Made by a program: the position numbers and the translations under genes
Source of the DNA: Candidatus Synechococcus spongiarum LMB bulk15M
GTDB lineage: Bacteria; Cyanobacteriota; Cyanobacteriia; PCC-6307; Cyanobiaceae
NCBI GenBank assembly: GCA_002018045.1
Contig: MWLD01000072.1
Coordinates: forward strand, 1,182 to 45,227
Reading direction: 5' to 3'
DNA length: 44,046 nt
Shown here: positions 32,263-40,682 of the stretch, piece by piece
Layout of the letters: the number at the start of each line of letters is the position of its first letter
Position numbering within the stretch: the first letter of the stretch is position 1
The notes under the pieces: model-generated
Databases searched by the model: none
Told to the model about the DNA's origin: nothing
Seen by the model: the letters and a program-made list of their open reading frames with translations, nothing else

Positions 32263-33756
32263 CTAGTTGCGATTGCCACATGCTCCCATCAGGTTACACA
32301 CTTTTGCCGTCTTTCGGGCCAGTTCAAGGTCATTGTCCAGGGCCTTGCCAATGCGGCGAATTCCATAGAGAACTGTGGAGTGGTCTTTCCTCCCGAAGCA
32401 TTGGCCAATTTTGCCGAGAGACAGGCTCGTATGCTGCCGTAGCAGGTACATGGCCGTCTGGCGTGCCCGGCTTACAATCCGTTTGCGGCTACTTCCTCGT
32501 AGATCGTCCGCCTCCACTGCAAACACCTGGGCAACGCTTTCAATGACCCGTTTGGGGCTCACCTGCGCCGACTCGGTGGACATGTTCAGAATGGGACCCA
32601 CCGTCTTGGCGTTCAGTGGCTGGTCCGTAATGGAGCAGTAGGCCACCGCGCGGGTCAGCGCCCCTTCCAGCTCACGGATGCTGGAAGTGAAATTGCAGGC
32701 AATGTAGTGGGCCAATTCTTCAGGTAGCTGCACCTTGTCCTGGTCAGCCTTTTTGTGGAGGATGGCGATGCGGGTTTCCAGATCAGGGGGCTGAATGTCA
32801 GCCACCAGGCCCATTGAAAAGCGGGAGATGAGCCGCTTCTGGATTTGACGGATCCGGCCAGGAGGACGATCACTGGCCAACACAACCTGGCGGCCCGACT
32901 CATGCAGCCAGTTGAAGGTGTGGAAAAACTCCTCCTGCGTATACTCCTTGCCCTGAAGGAACTGGATGTCGTCCACCAGGACCAGGTCGGCTTGCCGGTA
33001 GTTCTCACGGAAGCTCTGCGTCCTGTCTGTGCGGATCGCCGTGATCAGTTCGTTGGTGAACTGCTCGGTCGTGATATAGACAACCCGGTCTTTCGGCTTG
33101 ACCTGAAGGCGTTGGTGACCGACGGCCTGCATGAGGTGGGTTTTCCCCAGTCCGACGTTACCGCAGAGAAACAGGGGGTTGAAACTCTTACTGGCGGACT
33201 CGGCTACAGCCATGCAGGCTGCATGGGCCATGTGGCTGTTGCACCCCACCACAAACCGACTGAAGAGGTAGCGGGGATTCAGGCCCCTACTGTTGGCAAG
33301 GGGCTGACAGGGCGCTGTGGCGGCGACTGCCACAGCCTGACGGGTAGGATCGGGGCTTGAGGGATCAGTCTGCGGGGCGCCCGTGCCTGGTGGTGCGTCG
33401 GAAGGATTGGCCTTCGCGGAAGACCGGTTACCGGGTGGAGCCTCTTTGATGCGTACCTGAACGGGCTTTTCGGTAATGCCGGAGGCTAGTTGGCTGATCA
33501 GGTCTTGATAGTTCTTCCGGAGCCAATTGGCTGCAAAGGGGTTGTGGGCGAGAAGCTCCAGACACTTCCCGTCAAATCCGGCTCCTCCAAGAGGGGCGAT
33601 CCAGGTGGCATAGCTAGGCTTGCTCAGGTTCTTCTGGAGCTCATGGCAGACGTCATGCCATAGCTCGGCACCTGACTGGTTCTTGTTCAACGGAGCGCTT
33701 GCGCCTTGCGGGATGGAGTTTGAGGCTCCACTCTCTAGCAGGAGTACGCCGTCCAT
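32263..33756 (-). CDS. dnaA: Chromosomal replication initiator protein
   Basis: 497 residues. AAA+ initiator that binds DnaA boxes and melts the origin. Domain I is at the start (LWHDVCHELQKNLSKPSYAT), followed by a Pro/Ala-rich domain II. Domain III has Walker A LFLCGNVGLGKTHLMQAVG, Walker B LVLVDDIQFLQGKEYTQEEF and the arginine-finger segment QKRLISRFSMGLV. Domain IV ends with the DNA-binding signature GRKDHSTVLYGIRRI. All are intact. I found no cluster of DnaA boxes beside it and no dnaN, so an adjacent origin is not supported. Confidence 0.97.
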   Translation of the reverse strand: MDGVLLLESGASNSIPQGASAPLNKNQSGAELWHDVCHELQKNLSKPSYATWIAPLGGAGFDGKCLELLAHNPFAANWLRKNYQDLISQLASGITEKPVQVRIKEAPPGNRSSAKANPSDAPPGTGAPQTDPSSPDPTRQAVAVAATAPCQPLANSRGLNPRYLFSRFVVGCNSHMAHAACMAVAESASKSFNPLFLCGNVGLGKTHLMQAVGHQRLQVKPKDRVVYITTEQFTNELITAIRTDRTQSFRENYRQADLVLVDDIQFLQGKEYTQEEFFHTFNWLHESGRQVVLASDRPPGRIRQIQKRLISRFSMGLVADIQPPDLETRIAILHKKADQDKVQLPEELAHYIACNFTSSIRELEGALTRAVAYCSITDQPLNAKTVGPILNMSTESAQVSPKRVIESVAQVFAVEADDLRGSSRKRIVSRARQTAMYLLRQHTSLSLGKIGQCFGRKDHSTVLYGIRRIGKALDNDLELARKTAKVCNLMGACGNRN

Positions 33757-33879
33757 GAAAGTGCTCCGTGAACCACACTGGCAACTGCACGCCCTTGGTC
33801 CGATTGGTGGATTTCCATGAGACCATTGGCCGCTGCCATTGCCTGGTCACGGAAGAAACGCCTAGAATCCGGTCTGCCT

Positions 33880-35097
33880 ATGGATCATGGGGTGAGCCGA
33901 TTCTCTGGCTGCCAGCGCCACCATTCCGTGCAACGTCCTCCGCTGCACGTGTCCACCCGGATTGTCCTGCCGGGCCTGTGCTGCTTCCTTGTGGGTTGTA
34001 CTTTCCTGCCTCCCTCCTGGCTGCCCTTCCGTCGTGATTCCTCGGATCACTCCGTTGCAGAAGGGAAGCAGGTGTTCACCAACGGTGCCCGAACCTCCCT
34101 GCTGGAGTCCCTTCCAGGAGATTTTGTCGTTGCGGCGGTAGAAAAGGTGGGTCCCAGCGTGGTGCGCATCGACACTCTCCAGGCACGAGATTCCTTCTCC
34201 TTCCCCCTGTTTCCAGGAGACGGTCCCTTGAACGACAATCTTCCCGAAGGCCAGGGCTCAGGCTTCATCACGCGCTCCGACGGCATCGTGCTGACCAACC
34301 ACCATGTCCTGGAAGGAGCGCAAAGGGTTACGGTGACCTTGCGTAGTGGTCGCAGTTACCCGGGTAAGGTGCTGGGCTCGGATGCGGTCACGGACCTGGG
34401 CATTGTCAAGATCGACGGCGCCGAGGATTTGCCTGTTGCCACGTTGGGCAACTCCGACGAGGTGCGCCCCGGAGAGTGGGCCATTGCCATTGGCAACCCT
34501 CTGGGCCTCAACAACAGTGTGTCGTTAGGCATCGTGAGCGCCACGGACCGCACAACCGGAGTTCCGGGGGGGTCACGGGTCTCCTACATCCAGACGGATG
34601 CGGCCATTAATCCCGGTAATTCCGGTGGGCCCCTGATCAACGACCATGCTCAGGTGATTGGCATCAACACGTTCATCCGCACGTCCCCAGGCGGTGGCAT
34701 CAGCTTTGCCATCCCCATCAACAAGGCCCGGGAGATTGGCGAGCAGATCGTTGCCCGGGGGAAGGCCAGCCATCCGTTCATTGGCGTGAGTCTGCGACGC
34801 ATCACCCAGGATCTTGCTGCCGGGATCAACCAGGCAGGGTCCCACTGCACCTACCCGGAGACCAGCGGTGTGGCTGTTGTGGAAGTCATGCCGGACCGTC
34901 CAGCCCAGCAGGCCGGTCTTCAACCCTGTGACGTGATTCGGAGCGTGGCGGGGGTCGAGGTGCATACACCCGCCCAGGTGCAGGTACAAGTGGACCGGGG
35001 TCGTGTTGGTGAGCCGCTAAAGCTGGGCATCGAACGGCAAGGGTTGCCCAAAACTCTGACGGTGGTGCCCAAGGAATTGGACCTGGAGTCGTTCTGA
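33880..35097 (+). CDS. HtrA/DegP-type trypsin-like serine protease with PDZ domain
   Basis: 405 residues from ATG 33880; in-frame alternatives are ATG 33817 and GTG 33949. Periplasmic or lumenal quality-control protease. The catalytic triad is His in VLTNHHVLEGA, Asp in DAVTDLGIVKIDG and Ser in INPGNSGGPLIND. One PDZ domain follows (SGVAVVEVMPDRPAQQAGL and CDVIRSVAGVEV). The N-terminus has a hydrophobic stretch ending LCCFLVGC, which reads as a lipobox, so it may be a lipoprotein anchored at Cys; the GTG start would give the cleanest signal. Divergent from dnaA. The glycosyltransferase gene follows at the next base. Confidence 0.93.
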   Translation: MDHGVSRFSGCQRHHSVQRPPLHVSTRIVLPGLCCFLVGCTFLPPSWLPFRRDSSDHSVAEGKQVFTNGARTSLLESLPGDFVVAAVEKVGPSVVRIDTLQARDSFSFPLFPGDGPLNDNLPEGQGSGFITRSDGIVLTNHHVLEGAQRVTVTLRSGRSYPGKVLGSDAVTDLGIVKIDGAEDLPVATLGNSDEVRPGEWAIAIGNPLGLNNSVSLGIVSATDRTTGVPGGSRVSYIQTDAAINPGNSGGPLINDHAQVIGINTFIRTSPGGGISFAIPINKAREIGEQIVARGKASHPFIGVSLRRITQDLAAGINQAGSHCTYPETSGVAVVEVMPDRPAQQAGLQPCDVIRSVAGVEVHTPAQVQVQVDRGRVGEPLKLGIERQGLPKTLTVVPKELDLESF

Positions 35098-35811
35098 ATG
35101 CCGTGGCGGCAGTCTCGTCGGGCAGGTCCGGTGTCGTTCCAACGCCCACCCTGGTTGGTGGTGGTCTTGTCACGCTGGCCTGCCCCTGGCCGCTGCAAGC
35201 GCCGTCTGGTCCACTCCATCCATCCGGTGGCGGCGGCAACCATTCAGTCTCGGCTCCTGATTCATGTGCTCTCCCTGACCCGACCTCTGGTGCGGGAAGG
35301 ACTGGTGCATCTCCACTTGGCGGTAACAGGGGCTGGCCTCAAGGCATGGCGCCGCTGGCTTGCGACGTTGGGATACTCCACCCACGGAACAAGCCTGAAC
35401 CAGCAAGGTGGGGGCAACCTGGGGTGCCGCATGGCCCGCCAGGTGCGCTGGGGGCTAGCCCGGCACTACCGTGGCGTGGTGCTCCTGGGCAGCGATTGCC
35501 CGGGACTGGAAACTACGGATCTGCGTCAAGCGCTCCAACTGCTCAATTTGGGAGAAAAGCCTCTCGTGCTGGGCCCGGCCCGGGACGGCGGATACTGGTT
35601 GATGGGGCAGCGCTGCTTTGACGCTTGCCTGTTCAGTGGCTTGCCCTGGGGTAGCGAAACGGTGGAAACCCTGACCAGAAACCGCGCTTGTGCCTCCGGT
35701 TTTCAGGTGCATACCTTGTGCTCTCGCTCGGATGTGGACCGCTTGGAGGATCTACAACCTTGGCTGGCAGCCTCAATTCAGCTTGCGCCGTCGGAAGATG
35801 TACATTTGTAA
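35098..35811 (+). CDS. TIGR04282-like (DUF2064) glycosyltransferase
   Basis: 237 residues, starting directly after the HtrA stop (TGA-ATG), so coupled. The family resembles nucleotidyl/glycosyl transferases of the GT-A fold and is annotated 'arsenosugar biosynthesis glycosyltransferase' (TIGR04282). Motifs: VVVLSRWPAPGRCKRRLV at the start (nucleotide-sugar site, with a Lys/Arg run), VVLLGSDCPGLETTDLRQAL (Asp metal site) and LGPARDGGYWLMG. The partner family TIGR04283 is encoded at 36185-36877, supporting the call. Actual product is unproven. The 3' end overlaps the convergent small gene by 39 bases. Confidence 0.85.
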   Translation: MPWRQSRRAGPVSFQRPPWLVVVLSRWPAPGRCKRRLVHSIHPVAAATIQSRLLIHVLSLTRPLVREGLVHLHLAVTGAGLKAWRRWLATLGYSTHGTSLNQQGGGNLGCRMARQVRWGLARHYRGVVLLGSDCPGLETTDLRQALQLLNLGEKPLVLGPARDGGYWLMGQRCFDACLFSGLPWGSETVETLTRNRACASGFQVHTLCSRSDVDRLEDLQPWLAASIQLAPSEDVHL

Positions 35812-36159
35812 GGGGCCCAGGTTGGTGATGTTGGTGAGCATCCAGCCTTTGCTGCCCATCTTGTTGAGGAAGCGGCCCAGTTGCTCCGCTGGATGAGGAG
35901 AGGGCTTACGCCCGTATTGGTCGGGAAACTGCCGCTCGATGAAGTCCGGGCTCATGGAGCCCCCCAGCTTCTCGCTGGCTGCTGTGGCAGACGGTTGCTG
36001 TGACGTGTCCTCGTTCACATGAATGACGCAGTACTCCCAACGCTCATGGTCCGGTAGGACAGTGCCCCCCAGGGCATCAAGGGGCTCAACGGAACCAGGA
36101 CGGTTGGTCCTGGCCTGCTGCTCGAGATGATGGGGTTCCTCGGGGGTATCGGTTGCCAA
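35773..36159 (-). CDS. Small hypothetical protein, cyanobacterial type
   Basis: 128 residues. No catalytic motif seen. The N-terminal part is low-complexity; the conserved-looking part is HERWEYCVIHVNED, SPDFIERQFPDQYGRKPSPH, AEQLGRFLNKMGSKGWMLTN and the end LQMYIFRRRKLN. The WEYCVIHV...GWML...YIFRR pattern recalls DUF4177-like small proteins. It lies between the two arsenosugar-type glycosyltransferase genes and 25 bases downstream of one on the same strand. Function unknown. Confidence 0.72.
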   Translation of the reverse strand: MATDTPEEPHHLEQQARTNRPGSVEPLDALGGTVLPDHERWEYCVIHVNEDTSQQPSATAASEKLGGSMSPDFIERQFPDQYGRKPSPHPAEQLGRFLNKMGSKGWMLTNITNLGPLQMYIFRRRKLN

Positions 36160-36184
36160 TGGTTGCCTGGTGCTGTAAGAGACC

Positions 36185-36877
36185 CTAGCTGTAGTAGTCC
36201 CGCTTGAGGGTTTCGCTATCTTCCCCCAGAACCCAGCGCAGCATCAGGATCATGTTGCGCAGGCTGGTGCCTGGTAGTCCGTGACGACGCCAGCGGCGGG
36301 CACTGGTGCAAATGCCATGGGGCAACTGTCGCACTCCACCCCAGGGACGCAGGCGCAAGACCAGATCCACGTCTTCCATCAGCGGAAGATCCCGAAAGCC
36401 GCCACAGCGTTCATAAAGGCGGCGATCCAGCACCAGTCCCTGGTCTCCGTACGGTAGCCCCAACACGGTCGTGCGCATGGCCACCAGCCACTCCAGGACC
36501 CGAAAGCATGGATTGGGATCGTCCACCTTCAGACGAAAGCAGTGGGCCCGACCAGGGGGCAACCGGCGGAGCTGCCGGCTCAACTCCGCACCACCGGCAA
36601 GACGGGAATCCGCATGAATCAACACGAAGCGATGTCCCTGGGCCAGGGTGACGCCGTGCCGCAACTGGCCGCCGCGGCTGGGGGGGGAAGACACCACGTG
36701 GGCCCCATGAAGCCGCGCCACCGTTGGGGTGTCGTCCTGGCTCTCCCCATCCACAACAATCAACTCATCCCCCTCTGCCAGCCCCTCCTGTACATCAGCC
36801 AGGAGCAGCGCCAACCCCCGGGCTTCCTCACGGGCGGGAATAATCCAGCTCAGGGTTACGTTCGCCTCAGCAGGCAT
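36185..36877 (-). CDS. TIGR04283-like family 2 glycosyltransferase
   Basis: 230 residues. GT-A glycosyltransferase: LSWIIPAREEARGLALLLAD at the start, DELIVVDGESQDDTPTVARL (nucleotide-sugar binding), SPPSRGGQLRHGVTLAQG, VLIHADSRL (the metal-binding Asp) and PYGDQGLVLDRRLYERCGGF followed by LPLMEDVDLVLRLR (acceptor-side). These match the 'arsenosugar biosynthesis-associated glycosyltransferase' TIGR04283. Its start overlaps the preceding GNAT gene by 11 bases, implying co-transcription with it. The real substrate is inferred. Confidence 0.88.
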   Translation of the reverse strand: MPAEANVTLSWIIPAREEARGLALLLADVQEGLAEGDELIVVDGESQDDTPTVARLHGAHVVSSPPSRGGQLRHGVTLAQGHRFVLIHADSRLAGGAELSRQLRRLPPGRAHCFRLKVDDPNPCFRVLEWLVAMRTTVLGLPYGDQGLVLDRRLYERCGGFRDLPLMEDVDLVLRLRPWGGVRQLPHGICTSARRWRRHGLPGTSLRNMILMLRWVLGEDSETLKRDYYS

Positions 36878-37409
36878 ACCAGAAACAGCAACGCTGGTTG
36901 TTGGGTTCTACCTCCCAGCCCTGGTTCTGGTAGAAGCGGATGACGCCGGGATCCGCAAACAGGGTGATCTGCTCCACACCCATGACCTGGAGTTGCTTGA
37001 CAACAAACGCCATGAGCCCATGCCCCAGCCCCACCCCTTGATAGGCGGGATGGATCACCACATCCCACACCGTGGCATTGATCACCCCATCTCCGATGCA
37101 ACGGGCAAAGCCCACCAGCCGAGGGAGAAGGGGGTCGTGACACCAGACTCCCACCACCAGCAGGCTATGGCAAAGGGCACGCCGCACCCGGCGTATCGGT
37201 CGCGGACGCCAACCGACTGCCGTGGTGAGCCTCTCCAGCTCCAGCAGATCCACCTGCCGCTCCAGGCTGAGGAACAGTCGCCGCTCGGGGTTGGGAACCT
37301 GCAACTCCTCGAAGCCGACGCCGTAGAGACGATGCAGTCGGTCGTTCTCGTCAACCGGGTCCTGGGCGGCATTGACATGCCAAGTCTCACGCAACGCGGA
37401 TGATGGCAT
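36867..37409 (-). CDS. GNAT-family N-acetyltransferase
   Basis: 180 residues from ATG 37409 (the frame is open to 37439). The acetyl-CoA-binding motif is VWDVVIHPAYQGVGLGHGLM, with VGLGHG as the pyrophosphate loop. The fold's late segment VEQITLFADPGVIRFYQNQG follows. It resembles the Ycf52-like GNATs of cyanobacteria and plastids, from memory. Substrate unknown. It overlaps the downstream glycosyltransferase by 11 bases. Confidence 0.85.
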   Translation of the reverse strand: MPSSALRETWHVNAAQDPVDENDRLHRLYGVGFEELQVPNPERRLFLSLERQVDLLELERLTTAVGWRPRPIRRVRRALCHSLLVVGVWCHDPLLPRLVGFARCIGDGVINATVWDVVIHPAYQGVGLGHGLMAFVVKQLQVMGVEQITLFADPGVIRFYQNQGWEVEPNNQRCCFWYAC

Positions 37410-37527
37410 TCGGGTTCGCCAAAGCACCAAGACACACAAGTGATTGCTTCATATCAGCTTAAGGTCCGGACGCCATACCGGACGGTGATCACGACGGCAA
37501 TCAACAGGGTGACGTGGAATGCCCACG

Positions 37528-38544
37528 TCAGTAGCCATGGCGCCCCAACTCCTCGGTGGCCTGGCGAAGCACCTCCAGACCGGCATCACGAACCATGGCC
37601 CCTTCACCGAGGCGGCGCCGCCAAGCCCGTGCACCGGGAACGCCCTGCACCAGTTGCAGGAGGTGGCGGGCCACGTCCCAGAGGCGTCCTCCCCGGGCCA
37701 TGTGGGCCTCGGCATAGGGAATCATGGCCTCCACAACGGCGGACGGCCGCGGTTGACGGCGGGGGGCATGGCCGTAAAAAACGGCATCCACGTCAGTCCA
37801 GCGCAGGGGGTGATCATAGGCGGCGCGACCTACCATGGCTCCGTCGCATATGGTCAGGGCCTGCTGACAGTCCGCCATGGTGGTCAGACCCCCGTTGAGG
37901 ACAAGGGACAAGCCGGGGCGCTCCTGCTTGAGGCGCGCCACCCAGTCGTAGCGCAGAGGGGGGATGGTGCGATTCTGTTTGGGGTTAAGACCTTGCAGCC
38001 AGGCCTTCCGGGCATGGACGATGAAACGCCGGGCGCCCGCCGCCGCCGTGGTATCCACGAATGCCAGTAAATGGTCGTAGCTCTCCTGGTGGTCAATGCC
38101 CAGGCGGTGCTTGACGGTGACCGGCAAGCTGCTGCTGGTGGCCATGGCCTCAATGCAGCGGGCCACGTGGTCGGGCTCCGCCATCAGGCAGGCGCCAAAA
38201 CGCCCCGCCTGCACCCGTTCACTGGGGCAACCCACGTTCAGATTCAGTTCGTCGTAGCCCCACACCTCCGCCATGCGCGCTGCCTCCGCCAACAGCGGGG
38301 GATCGTCACCCCCCACCTGGAGCGCCAGGGGACGTTCAACGGGGTCGTAATCCAGCAGGCGCTGTTTGTGGCCGTAGTGGAGTGCCTGGGCCACCACCAT
38401 CTCCGTATAGAGCAAAGCCTCACAGCTGATCTGACGCATCAGCACCCGGAAATGCCGATCCGTGCAGTCCAGCATCGGCGCCACGCTGAAGGGGTGCCGA
38501 CACACAAGGTTGGGGGCATGACGGTTACTGGAAACGACTGGCAT
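37528..38544 (-). CDS. dusA: tRNA-dihydrouridine(20/20a) synthase
   Basis: 338 residues. FMN enzyme that reduces U20 and U20a of tRNA using NADPH. Motifs: FSVAPMLDCTDRHFRVLMRQ at the start, LQVGGDDPPLLAEAARMAE, YDELNLNVGCPSERVQAG then RFGACLM (conserved catalytic Cys), VTVKHRLGIDHQESYD and VLNGGLTTMADCQQAL followed by DGAMVGRAAYDHP (FMN phosphate binding). The DusA-type PSERVQAGRFGACLM distinguishes it from DusB. ATG 38544 gives the family N-terminus. Divergent from msrB. Confidence 0.95.
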   Translation of the reverse strand: MPVVSSNRHAPNLVCRHPFSVAPMLDCTDRHFRVLMRQISCEALLYTEMVVAQALHYGHKQRLLDYDPVERPLALQVGGDDPPLLAEAARMAEVWGYDELNLNVGCPSERVQAGRFGACLMAEPDHVARCIEAMATSSSLPVTVKHRLGIDHQESYDHLLAFVDTTAAAGARRFIVHARKAWLQGLNPKQNRTIPPLRYDWVARLKQERPGLSLVLNGGLTTMADCQQALTICDGAMVGRAAYDHPLRWTDVDAVFYGHAPRRQPRPSAVVEAMIPYAEAHMARGGRLWDVARHLLQLVQGVPGARAWRRRLGEGAMVRDAGLEVLRQATEELGRHGY

Positions 38545-38595
38545 GGAACGGGATGGAGACCATTAGGATGACCTTCTGCAACGAGTTACAGCGCC

Positions 38596-39120
38596 ATGGC
38601 TTCATTGCTCAGCTCCGTGAGCCGCCGCAACCTGCTGCTGGGGCTTGTCACCTCTATGGTGGTGACTTTGAAGCCGTCCATGGCCAGCGCAGCATCTCCC
38701 GCAGGGGAACCCGCCTGGGATCTCAGTGAGTCCGAATGGCGCCAGCGACTCTCCCCGGAGGCATTTGACGTGTTGCGGCGAGAAGGTACGGAGCGACCCT
38801 TCACCAGTGCCCTGCTGGAAGAAAAGCGGGACGGCGCATTTGTGTGCAAAGGGTGTGAACTGCCCCTGTTTTCCTCGGCGACGAAGTATGAGAGCGGCAC
38901 CGGCTGGCCCAGCTTCTGGGAACCGCTCCCCGATAGCATTGGCACCAGGCTGGATTTCAAGTTGCTTCTTCCCCGCACGGAATACCATTGCCGTCGCTGT
39001 GGCGGGCACCAGGGGCACAGGTTCAAGGACGGTCCCCAGCCCACCGGCAAGCGCTATTGCAATAACGGCGTTGCCCTTGCGTTTGTCCCTGCAGATGCAG
39101 CAGAGACACCAGCGAGCTGA
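38596..39120 (+). CDS. msrB: Peptide-methionine (R)-S-oxide reductase, exported form
   Basis: 174 residues. Reduces R-methionine sulfoxide in proteins. MsrB features: zinc-type CKGC and CRRCGGHQGHRF, FSSATKYESGTGWPSFWEP, and the catalytic Cys in GKRYCNNGVALAFVP. The N-terminus has SRRNLLLGLVTSMVVTL followed by SMASA, a twin-arginine-like signal peptide with a possible cleavage site, so it probably acts in periplasm or thylakoid lumen. Typical cytosolic MsrB lacks this. Divergent from dusA, with the GNAT gene after it. Confidence 0.94.
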   Translation: MASLLSSVSRRNLLLGLVTSMVVTLKPSMASAASPAGEPAWDLSESEWRQRLSPEAFDVLRREGTERPFTSALLEEKRDGAFVCKGCELPLFSSATKYESGTGWPSFWEPLPDSIGTRLDFKLLLPRTEYHCRRCGGHQGHRFKDGPQPTGKRYCNNGVALAFVPADAAETPAS

Positions 39121-39156
39121 GGGGATACGGCACTCCCGGTTGCGGCCACACACGCC

Positions 39157-39654
39157 ATGGTCCGGATCCGTCCCCTGCTTCCGGAAGACTGGCCCGCCAC
39201 ATGGCATGTCATGAAGCCGGTGGTGCGGGCCGGTGAGACCCTGCCCTTCGATCCATCCATGGATGCCGAGGCAGGTTACGCCATCTGGGTGGAGGCTGCC
39301 CTGCAGGCCTTTGTGGCGGTGGCAGCAGATGGCCGGGTGCTGGGCACCTACCACATCAAGCCCAACGGCCCCACCCTGGCGGCCCACGTGTGCAACTGCG
39401 GCTACGTGGTGGCCGCCACGGCGCGACGGCAGGGGATTGGCAGTTTGATGTTCTCCCACTCCCGGGACCAGGCCCTGGCGCTTGGTTTTCGGGCGATGCA
39501 ATTCAATCTGGTTGTGTCGACGAACACCGCTGCGGTACAGGCCTGGCAGCGCAACGGCATGGCCGTTGTCGGCACCCTACCCGGTGCATTTCGCCATCAG
39601 CGATTGGGCTTTGTGGATGCCCATGTGATGTTCAAAGTTCTCAAGGGTGATTAA
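39157..39654 (+). CDS. GNAT-family N-acetyltransferase
   Basis: 165 residues, starting MVRIRPLLPEDWPATWHVMK. The acetyl-CoA loop is NCGYVVAATARRQGIGSLM (RRQGIG), followed by the helix SHSRDQALALGFRAMQFNLV and the C-terminal STNTAAVQAWQRNGM. Similar to widespread GNATs with a double-Asn/Ala segment; substrate unknown. It lies 36 bases after msrB on the same strand and may share its transcript. Confidence 0.88.
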   Translation: MVRIRPLLPEDWPATWHVMKPVVRAGETLPFDPSMDAEAGYAIWVEAALQAFVAVAADGRVLGTYHIKPNGPTLAAHVCNCGYVVAATARRQGIGSLMFSHSRDQALALGFRAMQFNLVVSTNTAAVQAWQRNGMAVVGTLPGAFRHQRLGFVDAHVMFKVLKGD

Positions 39655-39748
39655 TCGGATCCGTTGATTTCCTGAGGTCGCCTTGAAAAAGCGGACGGGC
39701 CGGATTCAAAACCACCTGGTTGACTTTTGGGAGGGGCAGGATTCGCCA

Positions 39749-40045
39749 CTAGTACCTGGCGTCGTTGAGTTGCCAGTAGACATCGATGCCTTTTAGGTGA
39801 GAACTTTCCTCAATCAAATCAGAAGCTGTCCGTCCATATCCGTCCCGTGCGCTTGGATCAGCGCCAGCATCCAGCAAAGCCTGCACTACTTCTGAGGTCT
39901 TGCTATCTCTTGCCGCAAAGTGGAGGGGTGTCCATCCATCTTCGTCCCGTGCGTTTGGCTCGGCGCCCTCCAACAGGCAACGGCCAACGTCATCTGACGA
40001 CGCTTCCATAAAGAACCTTGGCGAGTTCCACGCTGTACAAGCCAT
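39749..40045 (-). CDS. Ankyrin-repeat protein
   Basis: 98 residues from ATG 40045 (MACTAWNSPRFF); the frame is open to 40129. Two ankyrin repeats are clear: DVGRCLLEGAEPNARDEDGW followed by TPLHFAARDS, then VVQALLDAGADPSARDGYGR and TASDLIEESSH. The opening AWNSPRFFMEASSDDV is a lead I associate with small ankyrin proteins of sponge symbionts. These eukaryote-like repeats are thought to bind host proteins; no signal peptide is seen, so export would need another route. Inference beyond repeat content is weak. Confidence 0.85.
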   Translation of the reverse strand: MACTAWNSPRFFMEASSDDVGRCLLEGAEPNARDEDGWTPLHFAARDSKTSEVVQALLDAGADPSARDGYGRTASDLIEESSHLKGIDVYWQLNDARY

Positions 40046-40220
40046 GCGTGAACCTCCTCGGCAGCACAATTGCCTTGATCCACGTGCCGGATTGTGAGCC
40101 GACCATTCAATCCATACCTTCCCGTGCAAAAGTTATCCTGAGGAAACGCTGGAAAACCTCAAAGTAGGTCCCCGTAGAATTGGGGAAACGATTTTTCGCG
40201 GCGTCCCTGATTGATCCACC

Positions 40221-40682
40221 TCACGTGATCTTGAATTCCGCCAGAGCATGAACAAGGTTGTGGTGATCATGGCCAGGGCGCACCAGCTTGCACAGGGCAA
40301 AGCGCTCCAGTTCACTGAGCCGCCGCCATTGGCCCTGGCTCATGGAGTGTCCCATGGCGTGAAGGGCAGTGGTCACCCCAGCAGGGGGTTGCTCCTGCCG
40401 CCAGGGGGGAGCCTGGGGAATGGGCAGTTCCCCAACGGGTCCATCCGCCATGGCTGCAGTGCGCTGTTCGAGATGGACGGCAAAATCGCGGAGAGCCTGA
40501 GGTCCATCCGGCCAGTCCACCAACTGTTGACGTTCCCGCTGATCCAGGGCCAGCCAGTGGCGCAGCTTGAGCTTGATGCCGCTCAGGTCCAGCTTGCGGC
40601 GCACACAGAGGGGGATGCAGCGCCAACTGCCCGTGAAGTCTGCTTCAAAAGCAAAGCAGCGACTCGCCTCACTTAGCGGCAT
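40221..40682 (-). CDS. narM: Nitrate reductase-associated protein (NarM-like)
   Basis: 153 residues. The opening CFAFEADFTGSWRCIPLCVR and the phrases KLDLSGIKLKLRHWLALDQ, ERQQLVDWPDG and ELERFALCKLVRPGHDHHNL match the Nitr_red_assoc family; in cyanobacteria NarM is needed for an active ferredoxin-nitrate reductase. No narB or nirA is in the window. Its start overlaps the end of the TrpD-like gene by 10 bases, so they are probably one transcript. Confidence 0.82.
   Translation of the reverse strand: MPLSEASRCFAFEADFTGSWRCIPLCVRRKLDLSGIKLKLRHWLALDQRERQQLVDWPDGPQALRDFAVHLEQRTAAMADGPVGELPIPQAPPWRQEQPPAGVTTALHAMGHSMSQGQWRRLSELERFALCKLVRPGHDHHNLVHALAEFKIT

Noticed and set aside
32900-32950. TGTGGAAAA near 32.9 kb and TTTTCCACA at 5277-5285, resembling cyanobacterial DnaA boxes
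   Set aside because: Single sites inside dnaA and the response regulator gene, far apart; no cluster or AT-rich unwinding region, so no origin can be claimed.
37440-37527. Hydrophobic minus-strand frame ending RYGVRTLS between the GNAT gene and dusA
   Set aside because: It reads like a one-helix membrane protein, but I could find no ATG, GTG or TTG start in frame after the preceding stop, so it is not reported as a gene.
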